64,000 bases of DNA from contig NZ_AP018665.1 of assembly GCF_003967075.1 (NCBI RefSeq), positions 124,001 through 188,000 on the forward strand, in the 5' to 3' direction. This document shows positions 46,674-54,992 of this stretch, piece after piece. Below the pieces are notes generated by a model. The model searched no databases, was not told the origin of the DNA, and saw only the letters and a list, made by a program, of their open reading frames with translations. The number at the start of each line of letters is the position of its first letter. Position 1 is the first letter of the stretch. Source of the DNA: Sphingobium amiense. GTDB taxonomy: Bacteria > Pseudomonadota > Alphaproteobacteria > Sphingomonadales > Sphingomonadaceae. The translations under genes were made by a program, and so were the position numbers.

Positions 46674-47808
46674 CGGCGGGGATCAGCTCGCCATAAAGAT
46701 AGGCGAGGCTTTCGCTCAGGTCGCGCTCGTGCAGCTCGACGCAGCGCAGATAAATCGCGGTGGTTGTGATCGAAGCATGGCCGAGCAGCACCTGCACGAC
46801 CTTGAGCGGGTTGAGATCGGGATTGGTGCGGGCCTGGATCTGAAGGCGGGCCAGCATCGCCATCGCGAAGGTGTGCCGCAGCCAGTGCAGCGTGCCCTGA
46901 AGTCCCGCGGCCGCGAACGCTTCCGCGAGCTGCGCCGTCAGGAGTTTTCGCGTCATGGCGCGGCCATGCTCGTTCAGCAGGAGATTAGGCGGCGCGCGAT
47001 AGCCCCGGTCGGAACGGCGGATACCGCGGACGATCCGGGCGCGATCCTCGCCCGCATACCAGTGTGTATGATCAAGCAGCCGAAGCGGCGGATAGACCGT
47101 CCTTGGCCGGTCGCCCTTGGTGATATGGAGCGGCACGCCGACAAGTGGATCGCTGTCGAGGTAGAGTGGCCAGCTATCCGGGATCTGGTCGAGGGCGAGC
47201 GCGCAAAGCTCCTTGCGACGCAGACCCGCCCCAAGCGCCCATTGCGCGGCAAGTCGGGCGGTAGGCCTCAGATGCGCGAACAGCCGTGCCAGTTCGTCGG
47301 CACGCAGCGGTCGCGGCAGTTTTTCCGGGCGTGAGACGATCAGCTCATTGACCTGGCGCCGCTGCAAGCCTGGGCGATAGGCGCCGTCGAGCATCAGCGT
47401 CATCTTCTCGGTCAACCGGAACGGGCAGTGGTCGATCAGCCCCTTATCGAGCGCCCAGCCATAGAAGCGGCAGACGGTCGAGACACGCGCATTGATCGTG
47501 GTCCGGGCATAGGGCCGCCCGGTATGCGTGCTGGGATTCTCCAGCATCCGGTTGCGATAGGCGGCGATGACGCGTTCGTCGGCTTCGCGCCATTCGATCC
47601 CCGATTGTTCGAGCGAGTCGAACCAGTCGTGGAGATGCTCGCCGTAGGTCCGCACGGTTTCGGAGGCGTGGGCACGGCCGCTTAGCTCTGCATGCTCCAT
47701 GAGCCAGACGAAGGCCGGCTCGATGATCGCCATGTCGGCGTCGAACAGAATCGGGAAGCCAGCGGGGACATTGGGCACGCCAGAGGCAGCCCGAATCACT
47801 GATACCAC
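46666..47808 (-). CDS. Tyrosine recombinase 1 of the element
   Basis: 380 aa with GTG start at 47808, chosen for its GGGAGA site; the frame stays open to 47964. N-terminal core-binding part: SETVRTYGEHLHDWFDSLEQ. Catalytic residues are all standard: Arg in GAGLRRKELCAL, HxxR in LHWLRHTFAMAM, His in VLLGHASITTTAIY with the Tyr nucleophile in IYLRCVEL. Most like TnpA of Tn554 or RitA. First gene of the recombinase operon, divergent from the TIR genes. Confidence 0.9.
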   Translation of the reverse strand: MVSVIRAASGVPNVPAGFPILFDADMAIIEPAFVWLMEHAELSGRAHASETVRTYGEHLHDWFDSLEQSGIEWREADERVIAAYRNRMLENPSTHTGRPYARTTINARVSTVCRFYGWALDKGLIDHCPFRLTEKMTLMLDGAYRPGLQRRQVNELIVSRPEKLPRPLRADELARLFAHLRPTARLAAQWALGAGLRRKELCALALDQIPDSWPLYLDSDPLVGVPLHITKGDRPRTVYPPLRLLDHTHWYAGEDRARIVRGIRRSDRGYRAPPNLLLNEHGRAMTRKLLTAQLAEAFAAAGLQGTLHWLRHTFAMAMLARLQIQARTNPDLNPLKVVQVLLGHASITTTAIYLRCVELHERDLSESLAYLYGELIPADG

Positions 47809-48011
47809 GGGCCATCTCCCTCGCCCGCACAGGTGCGATTTCGAAAGTAGCGCAACATGCTCGATTTGGCCGACGCATTTCGATGGAATGGGCGCTTTCC
47901 TCGCCATGCCGAAGGGTGTCGCTTCGACCAGCCTACCCCAAGCACTCACCGCGCCTGCTGACACCTGGCGTCCGCCTTGATATGAGTGGACGATGATCGA
48001 GGGGGGAAGCG

Positions 48012-48500
48012 GTGGCGCGTCGGGTATTCTTTAGCTTTCACTATGACCGTGACGTTCGACGGGTCGTGCAAGTCCGCAATTCCTGGGTGGTTCGTCCAGG
48101 TGGCGAAGCGCAGCCTTTCTATGACAAGGCAGAGTTCGAAGAGGCAAAAAGACGCGCGGGCGGCATAGAAAAATGGATCGAAGAGCAGCTCAAAGGCACG
48201 TCCGTGACTGTGGTGCTGTTCGGCGCAGAGACGTATGATCGCGAATGGGTCCGGCACGAGATCAAGAGAAGTTACGAGCTTGGGAAAGGCCTATTGGCCA
48301 TCGACATCCATAGCGTAAAAGATCCGCAACTTGGAACTGATCGACAGGGGACCAACCCTCTCAGTTATTTTACAATAAAGCAGAATGGCCGAGATATTCC
48401 GCTGTCGAACCTATACGGGACATATGATTGGGTCCGGGATAACGGCTATGCCAACATGCCGGCTTGGATCGAAACTGCGGCAAAAGCGGCCGGTCGCTGA
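48012..48500 (+). CDS. TIR-like protein (MTH538/DUF1863, ThsB-like)
   Basis: 162 aa with GTG start behind GGGGGAAGC. The fold starts ARRVFFSFHYDRDVRRVVQV and continues KAEFEEAKRRAGGIEKWIEE, SVTVVLFGAETYDREWVRHE. This matches the TIR-like domain family used as ThsB sensors in Thoeris, which sense phage and make a cyclic ADP-ribose-type signal. Its closest relative here is the gene at 50946-51443, which shares the same start and the QVRN and (E)KWI motifs. First of three plus-strand cargo genes. Confidence 0.85.
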   Translation: MARRVFFSFHYDRDVRRVVQVRNSWVVRPGGEAQPFYDKAEFEEAKRRAGGIEKWIEEQLKGTSVTVVLFGAETYDREWVRHEIKRSYELGKGLLAIDIHSVKDPQLGTDRQGTNPLSYFTIKQNGRDIPLSNLYGTYDWVRDNGYANMPAWIETAAKAAGR

Positions 48501-48505
48501 CACCA

Positions 48506-49666
48506 ATGAGTATCTATGAACTGGCCATACTTGGTGCGGCAACGCCAGAGGAGCGTGCAACACTGACAGCGACGCTCACGGATATCGTTTCCGACTTCGG
48601 ATTGACGTTGGGGGACGATGTAGTTGTGCATAATGCGGCAACGCTGGGTGAGCGGCACAAGCCAGCAGCATTCGCGTGTGCGTATTTTGGAGGAAATGCC
48701 CAGCAAGATCTCGAAGCGGCCCAAGACCTGATCCGGGCCAGTGCGCCCATCATTCCAACGATTGCCGCTGGCGCAGACTTCAATGCTCACATCCCCCCGC
48801 TTCTCCAGCCCATCAATGGGCTAACGCGGCGCGCTGACGATCCAAATATGACTGAACTCGCGTCAGCAATGCTGGAATGCGTGGGCTTACTTCGTCGACA
48901 GCGACGGGTTTTTGTGAGCTATCGGCGCGTGGAATCCCGAGCAGCAGCGTTGCAACTTCACGATCTCCTTGCGTCCCGCGGATTCGACGTATTCTTGGAC
49001 ACGCACGACATTAGGCCCGGCGATCCGTTCCAAGATGTGCTTTGGCATAGGCTCGTCGATTCTGATGTTATGGTTATGCTCGACACGCCTACCTATTTCG
49101 ATAGCCGCTGGACTCGACAGGAAATAGGAAGGGCGCGCGCGAAAGAGATCCAGGTCCTTCGTGTAATTTGGCCTGAGCATACGCCAAACAAGCTGACCGA
49201 TCTTGCAGAGACTATATATCTTGATCCAGAGGAACTCGAGGGGCCAGATGGCCCAATAGTAGCCAAAACGGCGGATACAATCGTCCTGGAGGTCGAGCGG
49301 CTACGAAGCCGGAGCATCGCATCTCGATATATGTCGATTACCGGCAAACTCCGCGCTGACGTCGAGAAAATTGGTGCGTCAGTGGAAGGCGTCGGCGCAC
49401 ATCGGGCCGTCGCCGTGCGGTTGCTGGACGGCGAAAAGATCTGGGCATATCCGATCGTCGGAATCCCCACGGCTGAAATTTTGAACGATGTGGCCGATAA
49501 GGCGCGACGAGCGGAACAGCAGGAGATACCGGTACTGGTCTACGATCATATCGGCATCCGTGATGCATGGAATGCTCATCTCCGATGGCTTGGGGAGCAT
49601 ATTCGCGCGGTCCGCACGATTAAAGTTTCCGAAGCCGGATGGGCTCTTGCGGCATGGGAGAACTGA
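48506..49666 (+). CDS. TIR-domain protein with unknown N- and C-terminal parts
   Basis: 386 aa from ATG 48506, 5 bp after the previous stop. Residues ~1-130 (YELAILGAATPEERATLTAT, later PIIPTIAAGADFNAHIPPLL) are not recognised. A canonical TIR domain follows at ~132-235: RRVFVSYRRVESRAAALQLH, GFDVFLDTHDIRPGDPFQDV and DSRWTRQEIGRARAKEI, with the likely catalytic Glu in RQEIG. The C-terminal 150 residues (AVAVRLLDGEKIWAYPIVGI) are unassigned. An NAD-cleaving or signal-making enzyme is likely. Confidence 0.85.
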   Translation: MSIYELAILGAATPEERATLTATLTDIVSDFGLTLGDDVVVHNAATLGERHKPAAFACAYFGGNAQQDLEAAQDLIRASAPIIPTIAAGADFNAHIPPLLQPINGLTRRADDPNMTELASAMLECVGLLRRQRRVFVSYRRVESRAAALQLHDLLASRGFDVFLDTHDIRPGDPFQDVLWHRLVDSDVMVMLDTPTYFDSRWTRQEIGRARAKEIQVLRVIWPEHTPNKLTDLAETIYLDPEELEGPDGPIVAKTADTIVLEVERLRSRSIASRYMSITGKLRADVEKIGASVEGVGAHRAVAVRLLDGEKIWAYPIVGIPTAEILNDVADKARRAEQQEIPVLVYDHIGIRDAWNAHLRWLGEHIRAVRTIKVSEAGWALAAWEN

Positions 49667-49668
49667 CC

Positions 49669-50325
49669 ATGACTGAGGCCATTTTTCTTTCGGCAGGCGT
49701 GCCGGATCCGAAGCGAGGCCCACAATATGCGGCGACCGCTGACAGTGTCGCGATTACAGCCGCAGTCTCCGCTTTGGTGCACGTCACGCTAGGACGCAGG
49801 CTGCTTGTTTGGGGTGGTCAACCCGCAATAACACCAATGATCTGGGTGGTCTCGCAAGACATAGGAATAAATTACGGACACTGGGTCCGGCTCTACCAGT
49901 CTCGCCATTTCAAGGACGAGTATCCCGAGGATAATGAGCGGTTCAACAACGTGGTTTATACGGACGAGATTGAGAAGGATCGGGAGAAGAGCTTGCTGGC
50001 CATGCGCGAGCGTATGTTTTCCGAACACAAGTTCAAAGCGGCAGTTTTCATTGGGGGTATGGGCGGGATTGTACAGGAATATGAAATGTTTCGACGCCTG
50101 CAACCGGACGCTGCAGTGATTCCAGTAGTCTCCACGGGCGGCGCGACGCTTGAAGTTGGGGCGCAGGTTGAATCTCTATCGCCCGACCTAGCGGAAGACC
50201 GGGACTATGTTGCGTTATTTCACCGCCACCTTGACGTTTCCGTCCGAGAGGAGCGCTTCGAAAGTCCAACTCTCCAACCGGATGTCGTTGAGAAGCGATT
50301 TTGGCAACCCCCTGCCACTGCTTAA
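49669..50325 (+). CDS. SLOG-fold protein, STALD-like (TIR-associated)
   Basis: 218 aa from ATG 49669, 2 bp after the TIR gene stop. The start FLSAGVPDPKRGPQYAAT, the middle RRLLVWGGQPAITPMIWVVS and FIGGMGGIVQEYEMFRRL are typical of SLOG Rossmann-like domains that bind NAD-derived nucleotides. The family called Sir2- and TIR-associating LOG fits both sequence and context. In Thoeris the SLOG is fused to a SIR2 effector; here it is stand-alone and no SIR2 gene is present, so its output is unclear. Confidence 0.78.
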   Translation: MTEAIFLSAGVPDPKRGPQYAATADSVAITAAVSALVHVTLGRRLLVWGGQPAITPMIWVVSQDIGINYGHWVRLYQSRHFKDEYPEDNERFNNVVYTDEIEKDREKSLLAMRERMFSEHKFKAAVFIGGMGGIVQEYEMFRRLQPDAAVIPVVSTGGATLEVGAQVESLSPDLAEDRDYVALFHRHLDVSVREERFESPTLQPDVVEKRFWQPPATA

Positions 50326-50341
50326 ACGGGACGGGAACTCG

Positions 50342-50896
50342 TTATTCACCAGCCAGCCACTCGCTAAGCTCGGTAGCTGTGTTCCTTTTCTCGTCGAGGA
50401 CCATCCAGACGCGCTTTTGATGACCCTGTAGATCCCCCCAGACGATGCGGCGGTATAATCCCAGATACTCCCACGACGCCCATGCCTGCTCATGCGCGCT
50501 GTCGGATGCCGGGAACAGCGCGATCTTCGTCAACCCTTTATACCCATCCGCGACGCCCAACTCCCAGGGCACCCAACGACTGTCCTTGCTGTTCTTGCTT
50601 GCAAGAAGGACAAAGCGCTTGGTCTGACGAATACGGCTCTTTAACAGCCCTGCCGTTTCCTCCGTCGTGTATGGGGGCATTTCCGGGTCGATTTCATCGA
50701 CATAAACCTTGGCGCCGTGCCCTTCTAATACACGAATGGCGCCAACGACGAGATCATCGTCCTTGCTTGAGTGCGAAAGAAATGTAGCACCCGACAGCGC
50801 CCGAGAAGAAGCAGATTTCCTGAGGTTTACCTGCTCGTTGATGTTCAATTTGCCAGCGAAATTACGAAGCTCGGATTTGGTAATATATTCTATCAT
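50342..50896 (-). CDS. TIR-domain protein
   Basis: 184 aa. After a short lead (NINEQVNLRKSASSRA) the TIR fold begins GATFLSHSSKDDDLVVGAIR and goes on VLEGHGAKVYVDEIDPEMPP and FVLLASKNSKDSRWVPWELG with the conserved Glu. The C-terminal part (TKIALFPASDSAHEQAWASW) is typical of TIR defence proteins. It converges on the SLOG gene with a 16-bp gap and lies 49 bp downstream of the next TIR gene on the same strand. Confidence 0.87.
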   Translation of the reverse strand: MIEYITKSELRNFAGKLNINEQVNLRKSASSRALSGATFLSHSSKDDDLVVGAIRVLEGHGAKVYVDEIDPEMPPYTTEETAGLLKSRIRQTKRFVLLASKNSKDSRWVPWELGVADGYKGLTKIALFPASDSAHEQAWASWEYLGLYRRIVWGDLQGHQKRVWMVLDEKRNTATELSEWLAGE

Positions 50897-50945
50897 TCTT
50901 GCCGCCCGCTCTTAATTCCGCGCAAAATCTCCGATTCTCTGCACT

Positions 50946-51443
50946 TCAGTTATTTGCTCGGATCGCAATGGCCTCTTCAATCCAAGTCTCGATCCCATTC
51001 TTAATCGAGTCATAGGCGGCTTTGCTATCTGCTCCGGAAGGAGAGACGAGCTTCACTATGGACGAAAGCTTCTTCCCTGTATTGGCGTAGCCTATTTCAT
51101 CAAATGGATTGCTGCCTGCCACGCACGAGTTCCCATCGTGACCAAGAAGTTTGTTTATCCGGATACCCACCACGCCTTTGCCTGCGTCCCAACCTTTGAC
51201 GATCTCGCGGATCACCCATGGCCGGTTCGCTGTTTCCGAACCGACGAGCACCACCACGCAACTCTTGCCGTACATGTTGTCATCGATCCATTTTTCGATG
51301 GAGGCTTTGCCCTTCCGCTTGACCTCCTCCCAAGCATTCGCAGTGCAAAGAGTCTGCCCTTCGAGGGCTCCGATGTTACGCACCTGCTGAGTACGCCAAA
51401 AATCGTTCGCGAAGTGAAAACTGAAGAAAACGCGCCGCGCCAT
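50946..51443 (-). CDS. TIR-like protein (MTH538/DUF1863, ThsB-like), second copy
   Basis: 165 aa from ATG 51443 (MARRVFFSFHFANDFWRTQQ). Family features: KASIEKWIDDNMYGKSCVVV, VGSETANRPWVIREIVKGWD and DEIGYANTGKKLSSIV. Clearly paralogous to 48012-48500 but quite diverged, so the two may recognise different phage cues. It and the 184-aa TIR gene form a minus-strand operon starting near the element's right end. The lower GC of the cargo suggests a foreign origin. Confidence 0.87.
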   Translation of the reverse strand: MARRVFFSFHFANDFWRTQQVRNIGALEGQTLCTANAWEEVKRKGKASIEKWIDDNMYGKSCVVVLVGSETANRPWVIREIVKGWDAGKGVVGIRINKLLGHDGNSCVAGSNPFDEIGYANTGKKLSSIVKLVSPSGADSKAAYDSIKNGIETWIEEAIAIRANN

Positions 51444-51685
51444 AAGGCCCCCTTTTGTTCTCCGACCTTCTACAGAGGCGGCCATCGTTCCGCTAGAGAA
51501 ATCGATTCGGAAACGAATGGCTTGAATAACAAGCGCGGCATTTTTGTGCGGCGCCTCATGCGACGCTTAAGCGTCGCTGCGCGACGCGAGGGACGGGCCG
51601 ACCACCGCCAGCTCTTTGGGTTAGCGCGGCAGTCGGCCCGTCCCTCATCGCGCGCAAAGGAGACAGTTTCAATGGGTAGACCTAA
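51444..51685. other. Right end of the element, rich in palindromes
   Basis: 242 bp without a gene. Contains an 18-bp perfect palindrome GCGACGCTTAAGCGTCGC (51560-51577) and a 15-bp inverted repeat GAGGGACGGGCCGAC (51588-51602) with complement at 51632-51646, a 29-bp spacer between. The latter is long for a terminator and may be recombinase-binding DNA. Confidence 0.6.
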
Positions 51686-51691
51686 GCTGCA
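51678..51691 (+). repeat. Right junction of the 9.2-kb element
   Basis: AGACCTAA (51678-51685) is the inverted copy of the left end; GCTGCA (51686-51691) is the second target repeat. Confidence 0.85.
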
Positions 51692-52039
51692 ACTATGCCG
51701 TCCCAGGCTGATGCTCGGCAAAGTCGCATTGGTCAGGACATTGGCGAGGATCGAATAATAGGGCGGCCAGTGCTTGAAGCGCCTGGGCACGTAGCGGACG
51801 ATCTCATAGGGAATCCCGCGCGCGTGCATCCACGCGGCGATCATCCGCTGATATTCGTAGGTCTCGGGCTTCTCCGCGCCCGGATCGGCGCTCAGCACCA
51901 GGTCTGGCGCCTCGCCGCGCGCCTCGAGTTCGATCAGCAGCGCCGTGGAATCGACACCGATCCCATAGGCCAGGACCACGGGCGGCGGGGCGGCGACCAG
52001 AATGGTATCGACCGCTCGTCTGTTGCTTGGGATGTGCAT
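51686..52039 (-). pseudogene. PP-loop / PAPS-reductase-like gene, 5' part
   Basis: 118 codons from ATG 52039 (MHIPSNRRAVDTILVAAPPP). The PP-loop is LAYGIGVDSTALLIEL, followed by DLVLSADPGAEKPETYEYQR and NATLPSISLGRHSCS. The frame then runs into the mobile element (SLGLPIETV...), giving a truncated product. The remainder of the gene is at 41892-42497. Before insertion it would have been a 317-aa protein lying directly after the Mom-like gene, probably in an operon with it. Confidence 0.88.
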
Positions 52040-52095
52040 GGAGTTCTCGGCCTCGATCGCGGCCCATCGCCGCAACCCTCAAGATCCCCCTCCCC

Positions 52096-52932
52096 TCATT
52101 CTCGGCCGGCTGTGCGGTTCTCGGCCTCGATGCGAAGATCGAACTGAAAGGTGGGGTGCGCCAACGGCAGGGCCTTTGGATAGGGAAGTCGCGGCAGTGC
52201 GCGGCCGTGCCGGCGGGCTTCGCGGGTGAGCTCGAAGCAATAGGCGTAGAGACCCGGCTGCTGATGGCGCACGAGATGGCGTTCGCGTTGCAGCCGCCAA
52301 AGCCATGTCGCAGGCATCTCCCCGAACTCCGGCCTGGGCAGGCCAAGCGAAACGAGCTGATCGATGGCGCCGGCATGGCCTCGCTCGCCAAGGCGGATCT
52401 TCGAGAGCGTGCGCCCCGCGATCGTTGTGTCGCCGGCGCGCAGGACGGTTCGCGGCCTCGTAATGGCGCGGTGCGCCGCCGAGAGCGCGCAATAGACGCG
52501 GCCTATATGTCCGGCGCTTGGGTCGCTGTACGAAACCACGGCCTCGATTCCGGGCTTCTCGCGGCGCAGATGGCGAAAGGCCCGCGCGACGAAGAAGCTC
52601 TCCCCGTTCTGGGGCACGGCGTCTGTCAGGATCAGGCGGGCGAGCACGCAGCCGCGTAGCGGATCGGCAAAGCCGGTGTGCCGCGTGATTACGGCTCCGG
52701 TGGCCGGAACGGCGAAGACGGCGACGCCTTCCAGGACTGCCCCGGCGCCATAGAGCCCGACCGCGAGCTGCGCCGCAGGATAGGTCGGCAGATAATGATG
52801 GCGGGCAATGAAAGCGCGCGCGGCATCGTGTCCGATGATCTCGACGGAATAGGATTTGGGATCGATGACCGTGAGATCGCGGGCCCAGAGCGCCCGGCGC
52901 TCGCGCCAGCGCTGGCTGCGGCTCGTTTCCAT
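52096..52932 (-). CDS. Mom-family-like DNA modification (GNAT-fold) protein
   Basis: 278 aa. Segments HDAARAFIARHHYLPTYPAA, FAVPATGAVITRHTGFADPL and VVSYSDPSAGHIGRVYCALS resemble phage Mu Mom, which carbamoylmethylates adenines to avoid restriction. The Mom-like part takes up residues ~35-170; a helical C-terminal part follows. It lies upstream of the interrupted PP-loop gene on the same strand. Identity is by pattern, not by alignment. Confidence 0.68.
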   Translation of the reverse strand: METSRSQRWRERRALWARDLTVIDPKSYSVEIIGHDAARAFIARHHYLPTYPAAQLAVGLYGAGAVLEGVAVFAVPATGAVITRHTGFADPLRGCVLARLILTDAVPQNGESFFVARAFRHLRREKPGIEAVVSYSDPSAGHIGRVYCALSAAHRAITRPRTVLRAGDTTIAGRTLSKIRLGERGHAGAIDQLVSLGLPRPEFGEMPATWLWRLQRERHLVRHQQPGLYAYCFELTREARRHGRALPRLPYPKALPLAHPTFQFDLRIEAENRTAGRE

Positions 52933-52950
52933 GTTTTGGATCCTCGAATG

Positions 52951-54234
52951 TTAGCGGGCGGCAAATCTCGTCGCCCCGCCGAACAGGCGGAGCGCGCGTG
53001 CCATCTCGTCGCGCAACCGGGCCTTGCTGCCGACGATGAGCGTCGGCGCGAGGGGTTTCCCGCCGGGGTCGATGAAGCCGTGCGCGAGGGTGCCGTCCTG
53101 TTCGATCGAGACGAGATGCCCCTTGCCGGGCGCCGGCCCCTGATAGCGCGCCGTCAGCTCGCCTAGCTTCGCAGTCAGGCCCTTGGTCGCCTTGGACCAA
53201 CGGATGTGGCCAGCGCCGACATTGCTCCCGGCCTCGCGGCCTCGATCCATCCAGAGTTTCGCGTGCGCCTTGACCTGCAGCGGCGTGTTGCGCGTGCGTT
53301 CGCGATTCCGACAGGTTGGCAATGCGGCCGAATGGGTATCGAGAACCCGCAGATATTCGCCGTGCAGCGCGACAAGGATATCCTCGATGTCGATGCCGGC
53401 GAGGAGCGCGCGAAGCCGGTCCTCCTGCTCGGGACTGGCAATGAGCTCGTCGGCCCGCTCCGCCGTCAGTTCCTCGGCCTCGGGCTGCGCGGTCACACCG
53501 GATATGAAGCCCTTGGTGGCGGTGAGAATGATGGCGTGACCGCCGCAGCGGCCGCCTGTCTTACGATAGCGCTCCAAAATATCGCCTCGGCCGAGCGCCG
53601 CCGCCGGATGATCGCCCAGGATGATAACCCGCCGCGACCATGGTGTCGGTCGGGGCCGGTCGCTGGGTTTCGGCCAGTCCGAGGGTAGCGATCGCACCGC
53701 ACCCCGCGACTGCATCGAGATGGGCGCTCGTTCGGCAGCGCGATTGGCCCGGCGCGCCGCGTCGAAGAGATCGTCAACGTCGCCGCCGCCGTCGGCGAAC
53801 CCGCAGTCATAGGCCGGGCGTTCTGCGGCCTTGGACGGCGAACAATGGTTCCAACCTACATGGGCCGCGTACCAGCCATCGGCATAGCGGATCGCGAGAT
53901 TCCAGTCATAACCATAACGATCGCGTCCACGCAGGATCGCCGCATCGCGGTCATCACCGCGTCCTGAGACGGCGCGCTCCTCGGTGAAGCTGAAATTGCG
54001 CGCCTGGCGCTCGGCCTCGCTATGCGCGGCAATCGCGTCGTTGACGGGCTTCATCGCCTGGACGCGCGCGCGGGTGTGCGCCATGCGATCTTCAGGTGAA
54101 GCCGTCGGCGCCAGGTCCGGAAAGTCGCGCCAGGCTTTCGCGATCGCTTCGGCATGTTCCGGTGCGCGGCCCCGGGCCAGCCAGGTGGCAGTCGAACAGG
54201 GGTCGAACTGCGGGATTTTTTCGACATGGATCAT
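52951..54234 (-). CDS. Hypothetical plasmid protein
   Basis: 427 aa (MIHVEKIPQFDPCSTATWLA). A middle region DWNLAIRYADGWYAAHVGWN and the C-terminal VKAHAKLWMDRGREAGSNVG and APGKGHLVSIEQDGTLAHGF suggest more than one domain, but no family is recognised. It follows the PRTRC cassette in the same direction and precedes the Mom-like gene by 18 bp, so it is likely co-transcribed with both. Confidence 0.7.
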   Translation of the reverse strand: MIHVEKIPQFDPCSTATWLARGRAPEHAEAIAKAWRDFPDLAPTASPEDRMAHTRARVQAMKPVNDAIAAHSEAERQARNFSFTEERAVSGRGDDRDAAILRGRDRYGYDWNLAIRYADGWYAAHVGWNHCSPSKAAERPAYDCGFADGGGDVDDLFDAARRANRAAERAPISMQSRGAVRSLPSDWPKPSDRPRPTPWSRRVIILGDHPAAALGRGDILERYRKTGGRCGGHAIILTATKGFISGVTAQPEAEELTAERADELIASPEQEDRLRALLAGIDIEDILVALHGEYLRVLDTHSAALPTCRNRERTRNTPLQVKAHAKLWMDRGREAGSNVGAGHIRWSKATKGLTAKLGELTARYQGPAPGKGHLVSIEQDGTLAHGFIDPGGKPLAPTLIVGSKARLRDEMARALRLFGGATRFAAR

Positions 54235-54254
54235 GTGGTCGGCCTCGGTCGAGA

Positions 54255-54899
54255 TCAGGCGAAGAGGCGCATCGGCTGTTCGACCGGCGGCGTGAGACGA
54301 AGGTCGCGCCGCAGACGGTCGGCGAAACGGTCGGGCGCCATGAGATCATTGACCGATGCCCAGTGATTGCGCGCGCCGCAGTGATCATCGCGGCCACGAA
54401 CCCGGCGATAGAGGACTTCCCGGCCCGGGCCCGAACAGCCAAGCGAGAGCTGCACCCATGCTTCCTCGCCATGGAGCGTGATTTCGCCGGAAACCGCAGG
54501 GCCGCCCTTGCTGGAGCGGATGTCATAGGTTCCGTCGCATAGGCCCAGCGCGTCGGCGAGGCGCCGCATTGCGGTGCGGCCCTCCGAATGGAAGAGCCGC
54601 TTGGCGGCCTCGTCATGGCTCACGCCCCGATAGGCGAGGTTGCGCAGGACCGGCGTTCGGCGGATTTCGGCGATCTGGTCCATGCAGGTGCGCCGAAGCT
54701 CGAGATTGGACGGACGATCTTCGCACACTGCGCTGAGGTGGCGAACGAGCAGGATCACGGCGGGATCGGTTTCGGCGTCTTTGCCGGCGTTGCGGCAATC
54801 CTTGATCGCGGCTCCGATCGCGTGGAGGGTGGTGCCGACGGTGATCAGCGCGCTGGGGTCGAGCGCCTGCTGGTGGCGCATGGCGACGTCGTAAGTCAT
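54255..54899 (-). CDS. Hypothetical protein downstream of PRTRC cassette
   Basis: 214 aa. N-terminal helical segment (TTLHAIGAAIKDCRNAGKD), then NLAYRGVSHDEAAKRLFHSE, a helix-turn-helix-like stretch TAMRRLADALGLCDGTYDIR, and C-terminal EAWVQLSLGCSGPGREVLYR. Function unknown. It is 20 bp upstream of the 427-aa gene and about 93 bp downstream of the ThiF gene on the same strand. Confidence 0.68.
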   Translation of the reverse strand: MTYDVAMRHQQALDPSALITVGTTLHAIGAAIKDCRNAGKDAETDPAVILLVRHLSAVCEDRPSNLELRRTCMDQIAEIRRTPVLRNLAYRGVSHDEAAKRLFHSEGRTAMRRLADALGLCDGTYDIRSSKGGPAVSGEITLHGEEAWVQLSLGCSGPGREVLYRRVRGRDDHCGARNHWASVNDLMAPDRFADRLRRDLRLTPPVEQPMRLFA

Positions 54900-54992
54900 G
54901 GGATGGCCCTCCGGTCTTGAGCGAAAATCCGCTCAAACGGCCCTCTCCCCCTCCCCTTTCTCCCGTGGCCGGCCTCGGGCTCGACCGAAGAT

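Larger units (their letters stand above)
42498..51685. mobile_element. Multi-recombinase mobile element with TIR/SLOG cargo
   Basis: 9,188 bp. Ends are the inverted octamer TTAGGTCT/AGACCTAA, flanked by 6-bp direct repeats GCTGCA (42492-42497, 51686-51691). Removing the element plus one repeat restores a 317-codon PP-loop gene exactly in frame across RHSC-SLKWK. Left arm, minus strand: three tyrosine recombinases and a TnpC-like gene. Right arm: four TIR genes and one SLOG-like gene, visibly AT-richer than the surroundings. The three-recombinase layout recalls RIT (recombinase-in-trio) elements, while the large Cys-tailed recombinases and TnpC-like gene recall Tn554. Confidence 0.88.

Noticed and set aside
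42498..51685. Classic DDE transposon or insertion sequence
   Set aside because: No DDE transposase is present; all recombinases have tyrosine-recombinase motifs.
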